A stretch of DNA of 64,000 nucleotides from Acinetobacter higginsii (GCF_000369525.1 NZ_KB850072.1:742760-806759), one strand, 5' to 3'; counted from the stretch's first letter, positions 1-10,931 are shown. Notes: generated by a model from the letters alone, not told the origin. Numbers and translations are program-made.

Positions 1-1391
1 CTCGCCGTCCTAGTTTCGGTGTGGCCAAAGCAGGTGAACAACCACGTGTGTTCTTTGCTGGCTTACCGATGGGACATGAGTTTACTTCTTTGATCTTGGC
101 ATTATTACAAGTATCAGGTTATGCGCCTAAAGTATCTGATGAAGTACTCACTCAGATCAAAGGCTTAAACTTAACAGCGAACTTTGATGTGTTTGTATCG
201 CTCAGCTGCCATAACTGTCCAGATGTGGTTCAAGCTTTGAACTTGATTGCGATTAACAATCCAAATACCACGGCAACCATGGTTGATGGTGCTTTCTTCC
301 AAGACGAAGTTGAAGAACGCAAAATCTTAGCTGTACCAATGGTGTTCCAAGACAATCAGCATATTGGTCAAGGTCGTATGACTTTGGAAGAAATCGTTGC
401 CAAGTTGGATAGCAATTCAGCTGAGAAAGATGCAGCAGCAATCAATGCCAAAGATGCATTTGATGTATTGGTGATTGGTGGTGGCCCTGCGGGTGGTACA
501 GCAGCGATTTACGCGGCACGTAAAGGCATCAAAACGGGTATTGTGGCTGAACGTTTTGGTGGTCAGGTAATGGACACGATGGACATTGAGAACTTCACCA
601 CAGTACAAAAAACTGTAGGTCCTCAGTTCGCTCAAGACATGGAAGCCCATGTCCATGAATACGGTGTCGACATCATGAACTTACAACGTGTCAGCAAGAT
701 CACTGGTGCAGATCAAACGGCCAATGGTCTGGTTGAAGTGGAACTGGAAAATGGTGCCAAGCTTGAATCAAAAACCATTATCTTGTCTACAGGTGCACGT
801 TGGAGAGAAATGAATGTACCGGGTGAAGCTGAATACCGTACTCGTGGTGTAGCGTACTGCCCACACTGTGATGGTCCATTATTCAAAGGCAAACGTGTTG
901 CGGTGATTGGTGGTGGTAACTCAGGTGTTGAAGCAGCGATTGACCTTGCAGGGATTGTTGAGCATGTGACTTTGGTTGAGTTTGATATCAAACTTCGTGC
1001 AGACCAAGTATTGCAAGACAAATTAAATAGCTTGCCAAATACCACTGTCATCTTAAATGCACTCAGTACTGAAGTAGTGGGTGATGGTGCTCAAGTGACA
1101 GCATTGAAATATAAAGATCGTGCCACTGATGTTGAACACACAGTTGAACTTGCAGGGATCTTTGTACAAATTGGTTTATTACCAAATACAGATTTCTTAA
1201 AGAACAGTGCGGTTGAACTCAGCAGCCGTGGCGAGATCGTGATTAATGATCGCAATGAAACTAATGTCAAAGGTGTCTTTGCTGCAGGTGACTGTACGAC
1301 AGTACCGTACAAGCAAATCATTATTGCTACAGGTGAAGGCGCGAAAGCATCATTGTCTGCCTTTGATTATATGATCCGTTCTGGTGTGTAA
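1..1391 (+). CDS. ahpF: Alkyl hydroperoxide reductase subunit F (AhpF), 5' end outside window
   Basis: This is the flavoprotein that passes electrons from NAD(P)H to the peroxiredoxin AhpC for peroxide reduction in the cytoplasm. The reading frame is open from base 3, and the residues before the first possible start (GTG at 21) already match AhpF, so the true start lies upstream. AhpF is usually about 520 residues; about 462 are present. Visible in order are the N-terminal thioredoxin-like domain with its CHNC pair, the FAD-binding GGGPAG motif, the catalytic CPHC pair (VAYCPHCDG), the NAD(P)-binding GGGNSG motif, and the C-terminal FAD motif [10 protein letters not shown] strong terminator follows the stop codon. 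Identification is secure; only the start is missing. Confidence 0.95.
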   Translation, partial: RRPSFGVAKAGEQPRVFFAGLPMGHEFTSLILALLQVSGYAPKVSDEVLTQIKGLNLTANFDVFVSLSCHNCPDVVQALNLIAINNPNTTATMVDGAFFQDEVEERKILAVPMVFQDNQHIGQGRMTLEEIVAKLDSNSAEKDAAAINAKDAFDVLVIGGGPAGGTAAIYAARKGIKTGIVAERFGGQVMDTMDIENFTTVQKTVGPQFAQDMEAHVHEYGVDIMNLQRVSKITGADQTANGLVEVELENGAKLESKTIILSTGARWREMNVPGEAEYRTRGVAYCPHCDGPLFKGKRVAVIGGGNSGVEAAIDLAGIVEHVTLVEFDIKLRADQVLQDKLNSLPNTTVILNALSTEVVGDGAQVTALKYKDRATDVEHTVELAGIFVQIGLLPNTDFLKNSAVELSSRGEIVINDRNETNVKGVFAAGDCTTVPYKQIIIATGEGAKASLSAFDYMIRSGV

Positions 1392-1401
1392 GTAATCCCT
1401 T

Positions 1402-1432
1402 AAAAAAAGCCCCAATTATTTGGGGCTTTTTT
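1402..1432. terminator. Bidirectional rho-independent terminator between ahpF and the lipase gene
   Basis: The stem is AAAAAAGCCCC pairing with GGGGCTTTTTT around an eight-base loop. A-tract and T-tract flank it on both sides, so it can end transcription of both converging genes. Confidence 0.9.
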
Positions 1433-1439
1433 ATTGTGT

Positions 1440-3458
1440 TTAGTTCTTCGGTTTATATAAACCGTGATCGACAAGGTGTTCACGCAAGATACGACGTAAT
1501 TCTAGAACTGCTTCTGGGGTCTCTTGAATTGAATGGCCGCCCGTGAAAATCTTCTCGGAAACAGCACCATCTAAATGTGCACTCTTATAAGGAACAATCC
1601 CGTCTGTAATGACATTTGGATCATCACTCTTGGTAATGTTGCCCATAATCGAGTGAAAAACCAGTCCATTTTCAGGCGGAATAGAGGCGGTTAATTCCAT
1701 AAATTTGGATTTTTTACTGAGATCACTTGGCCCATTTTGAATTACATCATTGGTCAGGGTTTTAACGAATTCTTTTAAATCCATATCATCACTGGTGAGT
1801 GTATCTGCCAAAGTGGTCAAGAAGGTTGCAGGGAGTTTGATGATTTTACGTGCTGCTAGTGTAAACCAGCGATCAGCAAAGTCAGTTCCTTTATGTGGAG
1901 CAGCCAAGAAAATGGCACGATCAAAATTAGTAATCGGTTCCATTTTAAGCCGTTCACCAATCACAGGATGCTTGCGTAAACGCGTTTGTTGACGGCTACT
2001 CATCATGGTGAGTGCCTGTTTAGAAATATCAGCATTGCTCACCAAGAGTCGGCTGATAATGCCTCCCATACTATGCCCAATTAAAACTGCATCTTGTGCT
2101 GCAGCATCTTTATTGTTGAGTGAGCCAAAGGCTTGTTTTAATAAGGCATAAATTTGAAAACGGCTTTCCAGAATCGGCATATTGGTTGAATAAAACACTT
2201 GCCAAACTTGATAGTGTTCACGTAGTACCGCATCACCCATAATATCATTAGTGACCGCAATCCATGCCTCAGGGCTGCTGGCAAGACCATGCACCAATAC
2301 AATCACTTTCTTGTTCGGATTATAGGGTTCCAGCATATAGAGATGTGGCATGGTCAGATGCTGATCACGATCAATTAAAGTTAAATAAGCCGCTGCACCT
2401 AAATTATTCTCAGCTAACCAGAGTCCATAAGGTGCAGAGAAATTGGCTGCAAGCGAATATTCTTTACCTGCAATACTGACTTTCTCTACGCTATAAGGGT
2501 CATAAACCTTTACTTCAAAGTTTGGATTATTTAAAACATCATTAATGGTTGCGGCTGCATTCTTGGGTTGCGCAATAATGGTTGCGGCTAAATAACGTGC
2601 TTTATGAATATTAGGGTTAATTCCATTTGGATAGCTATAACTTAATGGATCAAGAATATATTTATTTTCGCCATGGGCTGCATCCGTTGAAGGAAACACG
2701 GCCACGAAATCTGAACCGAAACCATCACGGCGGTTAATGGCTCGTAAGCCCGAAAAGTTCATGTTATAGCTGGAAATAAATTTCTCCAGCTTCATATTTT
2801 GTAAGCGTTGATAGGATTGAATGTCTATCGTATAGGTGCTTTTGCCAATTTGAATGGTAGGGCTAATGGTTTTAGAGGGATTTCTTAAACTATGCACATT
2901 CACCAATTTGGTTAAAGCTTGGTTGTAAAAGTCTCGAATCTGGACCTGACGGTTATCAAAAATGCGTTCTTGCGGTTGTCGTGTCGTTTTGAACAAATAT
3001 GCATAGCTATAACGGATGCTTTTATCTAAAGCTTCAAGCTCTTGATCTAAGCATTGCTCATAGGTCTTTTGTATGGCTTTCTGTTCTTCCTCAGGTTTGT
3101 GTTTTGTCAGTTTACTGATTTTACATTCGGACGCGTCGGACAGACTCAGCGCTTTTGAGAGATAGAGTTCGCTCGCTGTAGATAAAAGTTGCTCATCCTG
3201 GATTTGCGGAATTTTGTGTAGATCTGCAATGCACTCATTTGGTGTTTGCATACACACTTTGGCTTCTTTGCCCGACATCGACAAGACATTGAGGCTGGCT
3301 TCACTGAGTTTTTTTTGCGTAAGAATGCTGTTACGTTCGTTGGCAATCGTCACATTGAGAGCTTGTTGTTTGATACTGACAACTTGGCAGCCACTCATCA
3401 CGACGGTGCTTAGGAGAGAGATAAAAAATAGACGCTTATTCGGTGTAAATGCTAGCAT
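1440..3458 (-). CDS. Lipoprotein alpha/beta-hydrolase (lipase/esterase-like)
   Basis: This 672-residue protein is probably an envelope-anchored lipase or esterase. The N-terminus is a lipoprotein signal peptide ending in the lipobox-like VMSGC at about residues 20-24. The first ~370 residues are family-specific and not recognised. The C-terminal half is an alpha/beta-hydrolase: an oxyanion-type HG motif (VLVHGLASS), the nucleophile elbow GHSMGG, a probable acid in TDGIVP and the catalytic His in FTGGHS. Related proteins are commonly labelled alpha/beta hydrolase in Acinetobacter; the substrate cannot be read from the sequence. The gene converges on ahpF and has its own upstream gap, so it appears monocistronic. 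Confidence 0.8.
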   Translation of the reverse strand: MLAFTPNKRLFFISLLSTVVMSGCQVVSIKQQALNVTIANERNSILTQKKLSEASLNVLSMSGKEAKVCMQTPNECIADLHKIPQIQDEQLLSTASELYLSKALSLSDASECKISKLTKHKPEEEQKAIQKTYEQCLDQELEALDKSIRYSYAYLFKTTRQPQERIFDNRQVQIRDFYNQALTKLVNVHSLRNPSKTISPTIQIGKSTYTIDIQSYQRLQNMKLEKFISSYNMNFSGLRAINRRDGFGSDFVAVFPSTDAAHGENKYILDPLSYSYPNGINPNIHKARYLAATIIAQPKNAAATINDVLNNPNFEVKVYDPYSVEKVSIAGKEYSLAANFSAPYGLWLAENNLGAAAYLTLIDRDQHLTMPHLYMLEPYNPNKKVIVLVHGLASSPEAWIAVTNDIMGDAVLREHYQVWQVFYSTNMPILESRFQIYALLKQAFGSLNNKDAAAQDAVLIGHSMGGIISRLLVSNADISKQALTMMSSRQQTRLRKHPVIGERLKMEPITNFDRAIFLAAPHKGTDFADRWFTLAARKIIKLPATFLTTLADTLTSDDMDLKEFVKTLTNDVIQNGPSDLSKKSKFMELTASIPPENGLVFHSIMGNITKSDDPNVITDGIVPYKSAHLDGAVSEKIFTGGHSIQETPEAVLELRRILREHLVDHGLYKPKN

Positions 3459-3530
3459 GGTATGTCAGCAATTTCGCTGGAAGATTGTAGCTATAATACG
3501 AAAATCGAATGTTTTTTCAATCATAGATAA

Positions 3531-3561
3531 AAAAATAGACTGCACACAGCAGTCTATTTTT
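3531..3561 (-). terminator. Terminator downstream of the TPR lipoprotein gene
   Basis: A perfect 13-bp stem (AAAAATAGACTGC pairing with GCAGTCTATTTTT) surrounds the loop ACACA. It lies just after the stop of the leftward gene at 3585-4484 and before the start of the lipase gene, so the two genes are probably separate transcripts. Confidence 0.88.
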
Positions 3562-3584
3562 GTAATGCGATTCTACAAGCTCAA

Positions 3585-4484
3585 TTAGTTCAGAACTTGC
3601 CACACATTCCAGCGTTTTCCGGCTTCAACTTCTTTGATCAAACGATCAGTCACTTCTGCTTCGTCAGGATAGTTGATTTTATAGTTTTTCAAGGTTTGAA
3701 GCGCATTTTTCTTTTGCTCTAACCATAAATAGTTGTTGGCAGCAGAAAGATAAGCTTCTTGGACGCCACCTTTCATTGCTTTGTCTAAATATGGAATAGC
3801 CTCACGTTGACCACCACCTTCTGATAAGCCAAAACCGAACCAGAAGTTGGTTTCAGGATCATTCGGGCTGATCGCGAGAATACGTTGCGCATAAGTTAAT
3901 GACTTTGAAGTATAAGATGTACCTAAGTCTAAGTTACGTGCCATCACGCTTGCTTTAAACGCACGAGTCAAGATATCTAAAGAAGCATTTGGCTTTTCGG
4001 CTAAAGCATCTAGTTTCTGCGTGGTTTCTTTTAACTTGACTTCATAGCCCTTACGTTCTTGACGTTCTGGGAAACGAGGTGGATAGTGACGTGCTTTACC
4101 TTCAACTAATTGTAAAAAGTCATCGATTTCAGTGACATCAATTTCATTCTCACCAGCAAGAACCGCATATTTCATGTTGCGTTGTTTGTTGTCAATGGTT
4201 GGGATAATGAGCTTGTTGATATCCAATGTTGTTGATTTTGATGGATCATTTTGTAATGACACGACCATTTTCGTGACAGGCTGAGCCGCAGCATCTTTGA
4301 TCGCAACTTCAAAGCTTGGTGGGGCATCATACTTGGTTGGATTTAAAGCATAGAATGGAGGAGTTGGGTCTGGTTCCTTAAACACAAAGGGTTCAGCAAC
4401 CTTCTCTTTTTTAACAGGGGCAACGCCACAGGCCGTCAAAAAAGAAGTTGAAAGTACAAGTAATGCCAAAGGCTTAAAATTCAT
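3585..4484 (-). CDS. TPR-containing lipoprotein of unknown function
   Basis: This 299-residue predicted lipoprotein has a signal peptide with lipobox FLTAC (Cys about residue 19), followed by a Pro- and Lys-rich linker. The C-terminal ~110 residues contain TPR-like helical repeats (around AISPNDPETNFWFGFGLSEGG and EAYLSAANNYLWLEQ), which suggests a protein-protein interaction role at the outer membrane or in the periplasm. I do not recognise a named family. It is probably monocistronic: a terminator follows it and a 113-base gap separates it from cysE. Confidence 0.7.
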   Translation of the reverse strand: MNFKPLALLVLSTSFLTACGVAPVKKEKVAEPFVFKEPDPTPPFYALNPTKYDAPPSFEVAIKDAAAQPVTKMVVSLQNDPSKSTTLDINKLIIPTIDNKQRNMKYAVLAGENEIDVTEIDDFLQLVEGKARHYPPRFPERQERKGYEVKLKETTQKLDALAEKPNASLDILTRAFKASVMARNLDLGTSYTSKSLTYAQRILAISPNDPETNFWFGFGLSEGGGQREAIPYLDKAMKGGVQEAYLSAANNYLWLEQKKNALQTLKNYKINYPDEAEVTDRLIKEVEAGKRWNVWQVLN

Positions 4485-4597
4485 GCTTTACATCCATTAA
4501 TTTTAGTTAAATGAGAAGTAGATCGTTGGTTTCACCAGTCTAGGAAAAGCAAAACCAACTTGCAATGAGAAGCTTGTTACATTTTTTATATATTTGA

Positions 4598-5410
4598 CTA
4601 GGTTGCCGAAGTTTTGTTCTGTGCTTCGCACTCACGTCTAACTTCTTCAATAATTTTAAGTTCTTCTTTACTCAATGGTTGAGTTTTTGAACTTTGCGAG
4701 GTGAAGCTCGGGTCAAGTTCAGACAGACGTTGGCAAAGTACGTTCATGCGTTTTTCATTTTTTTGCATACGATCGAGTAAAACGCGCATGCCTTCTAAAA
4801 TAGGATCAGACTGATCTTGTGTTGTCGCATAAGGTTCGAAACCAATACTTTCCGCGTAGTCACGGCGATTGACTTCATCTTGTTCGATTTGACTTTTGTC
4901 TTTGAAAATATAACGGGCAGGGTTACCAACGGCAGTTACACCAGCAGGAACTTCTTTGGTTACAACTGCATTTGAGCCGACTTTGGCACCTTTATGTACT
5001 GTAAATGGGCCCAAGATTTTTGCACCAGCACCAACAACCACACCATCTTCAAGTGTTGGATGACGTTTGCCTTTATTCCATGTGGTTCCACCTAAGGTGA
5101 CACTATGATAAAGCGTTACATCATCACCAATCTCAGCTGTTTCACCAATCACCACACCCATGCCGTGATCGATAAAAAAACGCTTACCGATTTTTGCGCC
5201 AGGATGAATTTCAATACCCGTTGCAAAGCGGCTAAAAGAAGAAAGTAGGCGGGCGGTACCTTTATATTCTTTTTTCCAGAGCTCATGCGCCATGCGATGC
5301 ATAATCAGTGCATGGATACCTGGATAGGTGGTCAGGACTTCTAATGTATTGCGGGCCGCAGGATCACGCGCAAATACAGCTTCGATATCTTCTTTTAGCT
5401 GTTTAATCAT
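4598..5410 (-). CDS. cysE: Serine O-acetyltransferase
   Basis: CysE acetylates L-serine with acetyl-CoA, the committed step of cysteine synthesis. The 270-residue protein has the N-terminal helical part ([16 protein letters not shown]), then the left-handed beta-helix with hexapeptide repeats and the active-site stretches [18 protein letters not shown] and TLGGT. It is the short (EpsC-like) type. A C-terminal tail of about 90 residues beyond the beta-helix is charged and Gln/Ser-rich and not obviously catalytic. The start codon overlaps the end of trmJ by 8 bases, which implies translational coupling in a dnaE-trmJ-cysE transcript. Confidence 0.93.
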   Translation of the reverse strand: MIKQLKEDIEAVFARDPAARNTLEVLTTYPGIHALIMHRMAHELWKKEYKGTARLLSSFSRFATGIEIHPGAKIGKRFFIDHGMGVVIGETAEIGDDVTLYHSVTLGGTTWNKGKRHPTLEDGVVVGAGAKILGPFTVHKGAKVGSNAVVTKEVPAGVTAVGNPARYIFKDKSQIEQDEVNRRDYAESIGFEPYATTQDQSDPILEGMRVLLDRMQKNEKRMNVLCQRLSELDPSFTSQSSKTQPLSKEELKIIEEVRRECEAQNKTSAT

Positions 5411-6242
5411 GATTATGATCCTCCGTATTGGTCTTTTTCCATGAACCTTGGGCTAATGCCTGTACGCGGCTAAAGATTCCACGTAATAAATGATACTCCA
5501 TACGATCTAATTGTATCCTTCCGAATAGACGACGCAAGCGTAATGGGAGTAAACGGGGATTATTTGGATCTAAAAACTCAATTTCAGTCAACATTTTTTC
5601 TAAATGAGGATAAAACTGTTCCATTTGTTGTTGTGTAACCAATGGTTCATCCCATTCCATGCTTTGTTGTTGCTTCAGTTGCATGTGGTCATCTGGCTTG
5701 TCTTGAACCTGAGTATTTTGTTCAAGCGCAGCCATTCTTAACTCATAGCAAACCACTTGAATCGCTTGCGCAACATTGAGTACGCCATACTCAGGGTTTA
5801 CTGGAATGGTTAAGTGATAATTGGCTAGGGCTAATTCTTCATTGGTGAGTCCACGATCTTCACGCCCAAACACAATTGCAATATTTTGTTGTTTGGTTGC
5901 AGCATCTAATGCTTCTTTTGCAGCAGGTCGAACATCTAGCAATGGCCATGGAATCGTGCGACTACGTGCACTGGTCCCAAACACCATATGACAATCTTGA
6001 ATCGCTTGTTCCAAAGTTTCAACAATTTCAATTTGTTCAATTAAATCTTGCGCACCTGCTGCCAGTGCATCAATATCCGGATGTGGATAGGTCTTAGGTG
6101 CGACGAGTACAAGTTTTGATAAACCCATGGTTTTCATTGCGCGTAAGGCACTACCAATATTGGCTGGTAGGGTGGTATTGACCATAACAATACGCACATG
6201 ATCCAAATGTTTGGACACGTTGTTTGAGTCAAACAGGTTCAT
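5403..6242 (-). CDS. trmJ: tRNA (cytidine/uridine-2'-O-)-methyltransferase TrmJ
   Basis: TrmJ methylates the ribose of position 32 in the anticodon loop of certain tRNAs, using S-adenosylmethionine. The 279-residue protein has the SPOUT fold: the N-terminal [24 protein letters not shown] motif region, [13 protein letters not shown], and the trefoil-knot SAM motif [19 protein letters not shown]. The C-terminal [21 protein letters not shown] is also typical. It starts 13 bases after the dnaE stop and overlaps cysE by 8 bases, so it is the middle gene of a compact leftward unit. Confidence 0.93.
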   Translation of the reverse strand: MNLFDSNNVSKHLDHVRIVMVNTTLPANIGSALRAMKTMGLSKLVLVAPKTYPHPDIDALAAGAQDLIEQIEIVETLEQAIQDCHMVFGTSARSRTIPWPLLDVRPAAKEALDAATKQQNIAIVFGREDRGLTNEELALANYHLTIPVNPEYGVLNVAQAIQVVCYELRMAALEQNTQVQDKPDDHMQLKQQQSMEWDEPLVTQQQMEQFYPHLEKMLTEIEFLDPNNPRLLPLRLRRLFGRIQLDRMEYHLLRGIFSRVQALAQGSWKKTNTEDHNHD

Positions 6243-6255
6243 AGATTATCCAAAA

Positions 6256-9200
6256 TTAAGAGTATTGAGAGACTTCAGCTTGATAAAGATCCAGTGCTTC
6301 ATCCATTGACATATTGTCTGGTGGAGGAGCTACCGTTGCAACTTTAGGTGCCTCAGCTGCTTTTGCAGCCTTCGATTTCACTTGGTATTCGATAAAAATG
6401 GTTTCTTTGCCAAAATAATCGCGTAATTTTCCAAGTAATTCATCTAATGGCACAACTTTCCATTGTGCACCTAAATGTAATTCAGCAGTTGCGAAGCTTT
6501 GTTCAAGCAGGATTTGCAGACCAATATGCTGACACATATCGATATTACAATAAGGTAATAGGATCGCCTGTAGATCCTTGGCTAAAGATTTGGTCATCAA
6601 ATCTTGAGGGAGGCGAATTTGAATGCTTTGCGCTCGTTTTTGGCGAATTTCATTCAAATTAAAAGCTTTACTTAATCGTGCCATCGGGCGATCAAAGCCT
6701 TCACGCTCGTAAATTTCACCCTCAATCACCACAACTTGTTCTAAACGAACAATATCTTTATAGCGTTGGAAACGCTCATGGTTACAGCTAATTTCAACAC
6801 GTGCTGTACCATCATCGAGTGTGATCATGATACGGTTCGGGAAGTTGGCAATATCAACCACCAGACCTGCAAAAACCGTAGTTACACCACGACGTGTCGG
6901 AGTGAGTTCATTCAGTTTTGCTGAAATGAATGATTTTAATTCAGGGCGGTAAACATCAATTGGGTGACCTGTGAGATACAAGCCAAGTGTATCTTTTTCA
7001 CCTTTGAGGCGGACTTCATCTGCCCATGGTTTCACGGGTTTGGCAGGTTTACGCTGAACTTCTTCAACCTCACCAAACAAGTCCATGATACCTGTTTCAC
7101 GATTGCTTCGAGCTTGATCAGCTGCTTGGACTGCTTCAGGTAATTGAGCCATTAAACTTGAGCGTTCAATGCCAAGACAATCCAGCGCACCGGCACGAAT
7201 CAAAGCTTCTAAGGTACGCTTATTGATTTTTTTCAGATCAATACGATGACAGAAATCAAATAGATCTTTATATGGGCCTTCATTAATTCGTGAATCGATG
7301 ACCGATTGCATCGCCTGTTCACCAACACCTTTAATTGCACCTAAGCCGTAGACAATGGTTTGTTCGTCACTGGCATGGAAGTGATATAAAGACATATTCA
7401 CTGAAGGTGGTAGTACTTCTAACTTGTTATTACGGCAGTCGTCAATCAAGAATACGATACTGTCCGTATTCTGCATTTCCGATGATAAAACCGCCGCCAT
7501 AAACTCAGCAGGGTAATGTGCTTTTAACCAAGCCGTATGATAGGCAACTAGGGCATAGGCAGCGGCATGTGATTTGTTAAAACCATAACCTGCGAATTTT
7601 TCCATATAGTCGAAAATATGGTTAGCAGTTGCTTCATCAATATCTTTTTTCGATGCACCTTCAATAAAGATTTGGCGTTGTTTCACCATTTCTTCAGGTT
7701 TCTTTTTACCCATAGCTCGACGAAGTAAATCCGCGCCGCCAAGGGTATAACCTGCACAGAACTGTGCAGCCTGCATTACCTGTTCTTGGTAAACCATAAT
7801 CCCGTAGGTCGGTTCTAAGACACCTTCTAGTAATGGATGTAGGTATTCAAACTCACCACCATGCATACGATGGATGAAGTCTGGAATAAGATCCATTGGA
7901 CCAGGACGATACAATGAAACGAAGGCAATAATTTCTTCAAATTTGCTTGGTCTTGCTTCCTTCAACATCTTTTTCATGCCGACGGATTCAAACTGGAATA
8001 CCGCAGTGGTATTCGCATTGGCAAAGACCAAATACGCATCTTTGTCATCTAAGGGGACATTTGCAATATTAAGCGGGATTTCGGACTTAATTCTTTTATT
8101 GATATTTTGAACCGCATCTTCAATCACGGTCAGGTTACGCAAGCCCAAGAAGTCAAACTTAACCAGACCTGCTGCTTCTACGTCATCTTTATCGTATTGT
8201 GCGACACGGTTAGTACCATCTGCATCACACAGTACCGCCGAGTAATCGGTAATTTTACCTGGCGCAATAACAACACCACCCGCATGTTTCCCTGTATTAC
8301 GGGTAATACCTTCAAGTTTGAGTGCCATTTCCCAGATTTCAGCAGCATCATCATTGTCAGGGTTGGATGGGTTGGTGACGATATCTTTAAGCTGCGGCTC
8401 CATGTCAATCGCTGTGACCAAATCGACACCCAGCGGTTTTGTTGGAATCATTTTTGAAATACGGTCAGCAAGACCATAAGACTTACCAAGGACACGTGCT
8501 ACATCTCGAATCGCACCTTTTGCTGCCATGGTACCGAAGGTCGCAATCTGTGATACTGCTTGGCGACCATAGTTTTGGGCCACATATTCAATCACACGGT
8601 CACGGCCAGCAATACAGAAATCGACGTCGAAATCGGGCATCGAAACACGTTCTGGGTTTAAGAAACGTTCAAACAGCAAATCATATCGTAATGGATCAAG
8701 GTCGGTAATTTTTAAACTATAGGCAACCAATGAACCAGCACCTGAACCACGACCAGGACCTACAGGTACGCCATTATTTTTGGCCCATTGAATAAAGTCC
8801 ATGACGATCAGGAAGTAGCCAGGAAATCCCATCTTGAGAATGATATCAACTTCGTATTTGATTCGTTCATCATAAGGCTTCCGAATCTCAGCCCAATCCT
8901 CATCACGTTCAGCAATTGGATAAAGATGATTTAAACGTTCCTCTAAACCTTCACGAGACAAATGTTCAAAATAGGTGTCGATGGTATAGCCATCTGGAAT
9001 CGGGAAGTCAGGTAAGAAATAAGTGCCGAGTTGCAATGCAACATTACAACGTCTTGCAATATGGTAGGTATTTTCAATCGCACTTGGAATATCTGAGAAT
9101 AGCTCAGACATTTGCTCGCCAGTTTTGAAATACTGCTCAGTACTATAGTTTTTAGGACGTTTATCATCACCTAAAACATAGCCGTCGGCGATACAAACAC

Positions 9201-9819
9201 GAGCTTCATGCGCTTCAAAATCGTCTTGTTTAACAAAGTGCACATCATTATGCGCGACTACACCAATTTGATATTTAGCGGCAAGTTTTACTGCTTGCTG
9301 AATGAAATCCTCTTCCCCAACACGTTCAGTCCGTGTTAAAGCTAAATAGACACGATTTCCAAACTTTTCAATCCATGCTTCTAATAAAGGTTCTGCTTTT
9401 TGTGGATTGGAAGAGCAGAGCATTTTACCAACATCACTATGTTGGCCCAGTAAAACAATCAAATCTTCAGCTTGCTCAAGTACCCATTCTTTTTGTACAC
9501 AAGGGAGACTGAGTTGCTGGCCTTCAATAAAACCTCGCGACACGATTTCAGTCAGATTGCGCCAACCTGTACTGCTCATGGCCAATAAGGTTGCACGATG
9601 TTCAGCATCATTTAAGCGAATGACACTGCCTAGAATAGGCTTAATCCCTTTTTTTAAACAGGATTCATAAAACTTGACTGCAGCATGTAGATTGGATAAG
9701 TCAGTCAATGCCAGTGCGGGCATTTCATTTGTTACGGCAGCCTTGACCAAATCAGGTATGCGAACAATCGATTCCGTGATCGAAAATTCTGTGTGGATAC
9801 CGAGATGAACAAACCGCAT
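6256..9819 (-). CDS. dnaE: DNA polymerase III alpha subunit
   Basis: This is the catalytic subunit of the replicative polymerase. The start is set at the ATG giving MRFVHLGIHTEFS, which aligns with the E. coli N-terminus; an in-frame codon 45 bases upstream would add 15 unlikely residues. The result is 1187 residues (E. coli 1160). Order: N-terminal PHP domain, a C-family polymerase core with the GPGRGSGAGS motif and catalytic aspartates in PDFDVDF (about D398 and D400), a further Asp in VKFDFLGLR, tandem helix-hairpin-helix near INKRTLEALIRAGALD, an OB fold, and a C-terminal tau-binding region. The upstream sequence AAGGA gives a modest ribosome site. First gene of the dnaE-trmJ-cysE unit. 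Confidence 0.96.
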   Translation of the reverse strand: MRFVHLGIHTEFSITESIVRIPDLVKAAVTNEMPALALTDLSNLHAAVKFYESCLKKGIKPILGSVIRLNDAEHRATLLAMSSTGWRNLTEIVSRGFIEGQQLSLPCVQKEWVLEQAEDLIVLLGQHSDVGKMLCSSNPQKAEPLLEAWIEKFGNRVYLALTRTERVGEEDFIQQAVKLAAKYQIGVVAHNDVHFVKQDDFEAHEARVCIADGYVLGDDKRPKNYSTEQYFKTGEQMSELFSDIPSAIENTYHIARRCNVALQLGTYFLPDFPIPDGYTIDTYFEHLSREGLEERLNHLYPIAERDEDWAEIRKPYDERIKYEVDIILKMGFPGYFLIVMDFIQWAKNNGVPVGPGRGSGAGSLVAYSLKITDLDPLRYDLLFERFLNPERVSMPDFDVDFCIAGRDRVIEYVAQNYGRQAVSQIATFGTMAAKGAIRDVARVLGKSYGLADRISKMIPTKPLGVDLVTAIDMEPQLKDIVTNPSNPDNDDAAEIWEMALKLEGITRNTGKHAGGVVIAPGKITDYSAVLCDADGTNRVAQYDKDDVEAAGLVKFDFLGLRNLTVIEDAVQNINKRIKSEIPLNIANVPLDDKDAYLVFANANTTAVFQFESVGMKKMLKEARPSKFEEIIAFVSLYRPGPMDLIPDFIHRMHGGEFEYLHPLLEGVLEPTYGIMVYQEQVMQAAQFCAGYTLGGADLLRRAMGKKKPEEMVKQRQIFIEGASKKDIDEATANHIFDYMEKFAGYGFNKSHAAAYALVAYHTAWLKAHYPAEFMAAVLSSEMQNTDSIVFLIDDCRNNKLEVLPPSVNMSLYHFHASDEQTIVYGLGAIKGVGEQAMQSVIDSRINEGPYKDLFDFCHRIDLKKINKRTLEALIRAGALDCLGIERSSLMAQLPEAVQAADQARSNRETGIMDLFGEVEEVQRKPAKPVKPWADEVRLKGEKDTLGLYLTGHPIDVYRPELKSFISAKLNELTPTRRGVTTVFAGLVVDIANFPNRIMITLDDGTARVEISCNHERFQRYKDIVRLEQVVVIEGEIYEREGFDRPMARLSKAFNLNEIRQKRAQSIQIRLPQDLMTKSLAKDLQAILLPYCNIDMCQHIGLQILLEQSFATAELHLGAQWKVVPLDELLGKLRDYFGKETIFIEYQVKSKAAKAAEAPKVATVAPPPDNMSMDEALDLYQAEVSQYS

Positions 9820-9953
9820 AGAAGGACTATCCTTTTTTAAAGCAACGCATAGTTTAGCATGCAAACCGAAAATGACATGCTTAATATTTTGGCAAACCGT
9901 GTGTTTGCTTTGTTATTTTTATAAAATATTAAAAATTAGTTTTTGATTTTTCA

Positions 9954-9969
9954 GTAGATATAAATATCT
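9954..9969. promoter_or_regulatory. Short perfect palindrome upstream of the Sel1-repeat gene
   Basis: TAGATAT and ATATCTA flank an AA spacer in the AT-rich gap between dnaE and the Sel1 gene. It could be an operator, but AT-rich DNA yields such dyads by chance. Confidence 0.25.
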
Positions 9970-10034
9970 ATTTACACAAAGTGTTTTACCGCTAGAATGT
10001 AATCGAATAAAAATGTAGCAATGTGAGCGAAATA

Positions 10035-10931
10035 ATGAAATTAAAAAACATCGTATTTTCAATATTATTGACTAGTAGTTTATTTACCTTCAGTCATGCG
10101 GATGATGTGTCCTTTAGCCAAGAACTCGTACAACAAGCGAAAGCGGGGGATGCGACGGCACAGAACAATTTAGGTGATGCTTATTATTATGGAAACGAGA
10201 TTGATCAAGATTTTGGTAAAGCACTGGAATGGTTTAAAAAAGCGGCAGCAAAAGGCAATGCAGATGCGATTTTTTCAGTTGGCTATATGTATGATTATGG
10301 CGAAGGTACAGAAGAAGATAATCCAACTGCTTTGAAATGGTACACCCAAGCGGCACAAAAGGGTCAGCTCTATGCACAATACTATTTAGGTTATTTGTAT
10401 CTCTATGGTGATGATGGTGTGAGTGTAAATACCAAAAAAGGAGTGGAGTGGATGACCAAGTCAGCTGATGCTGGTTTGGATATGGCACAAGCTGAACTCG
10501 GTCATTTATACAATGATGGTGAGGGAGGTGTGCCACAAGATCTCAAAAAAGCACTGCATTATTATCAGTTAGCTGCGAAACAAGAAGAGTCTTCTGCCAT
10601 TAATAACTTAGGTATTTTTTATTTAGAAGGCAAGGCTGGATTAAAACAAGACTATAAAGAAGCTTTACGTTTATTTAGTTTGGCTTCTGGTGCAGGAAAT
10701 GGTTTGGGTTCTTCTAATATTGCGTATATCCATGAAGAGGCCAAAGGTGTTGCAAAGAATTATAAAAAAGCAGCAGAGTTTTATGAGCTCGCAGTGGCAC
10801 AGGGTGAGGACGAAGCCTTACTGGATTTGGCTCGATTATATGAAAAAGGTGGCTATGGTTTGACTAAAAACCTAAAAAAATCGAAAGAATATGAAGCGCA
10901 GTGGGATGAGTTACAGGATTCTGATTCTTAA
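10035..10931 (+). CDS. Periplasmic Sel1-repeat protein
   Basis: This 298-residue secreted protein consists almost entirely of Sel1-like repeats, helical pairs related to TPRs that serve as scaffolds. The start is the ATG that gives the signal peptide MKLKNIVFSILLTSSLFTFSHA, with probable cleavage after SHA; an in-frame GTG 12 bases upstream would put MSEI before the signal. About six or seven 36-residue repeats follow, with the pattern A-x-x-x-LG-x-x-Y-x-x-G ... A-x-x-W-x-x-x-AA-x-x-G. Such proteins can be inhibitors, adaptors or envelope stress factors; nothing here decides which. It is flanked by a strong bidirectional terminator and appears monocistronic. Confidence 0.8.
   Translation: MKLKNIVFSILLTSSLFTFSHADDVSFSQELVQQAKAGDATAQNNLGDAYYYGNEIDQDFGKALEWFKKAAAKGNADAIFSVGYMYDYGEGTEEDNPTALKWYTQAAQKGQLYAQYYLGYLYLYGDDGVSVNTKKGVEWMTKSADAGLDMAQAELGHLYNDGEGGVPQDLKKALHYYQLAAKQEESSAINNLGIFYLEGKAGLKQDYKEALRLFSLASGAGNGLGSSNIAYIHEEAKGVAKNYKKAAEFYELAVAQGEDEALLDLARLYEKGGYGLTKNLKKSKEYEAQWDELQDSDS

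Noticed and set aside
3214..3588. 124-codon plus-strand frame across the lipase start and upstream gap
   Set aside because: Most of it is antisense to the lipase gene, it spans a terminator, and the product looks random.
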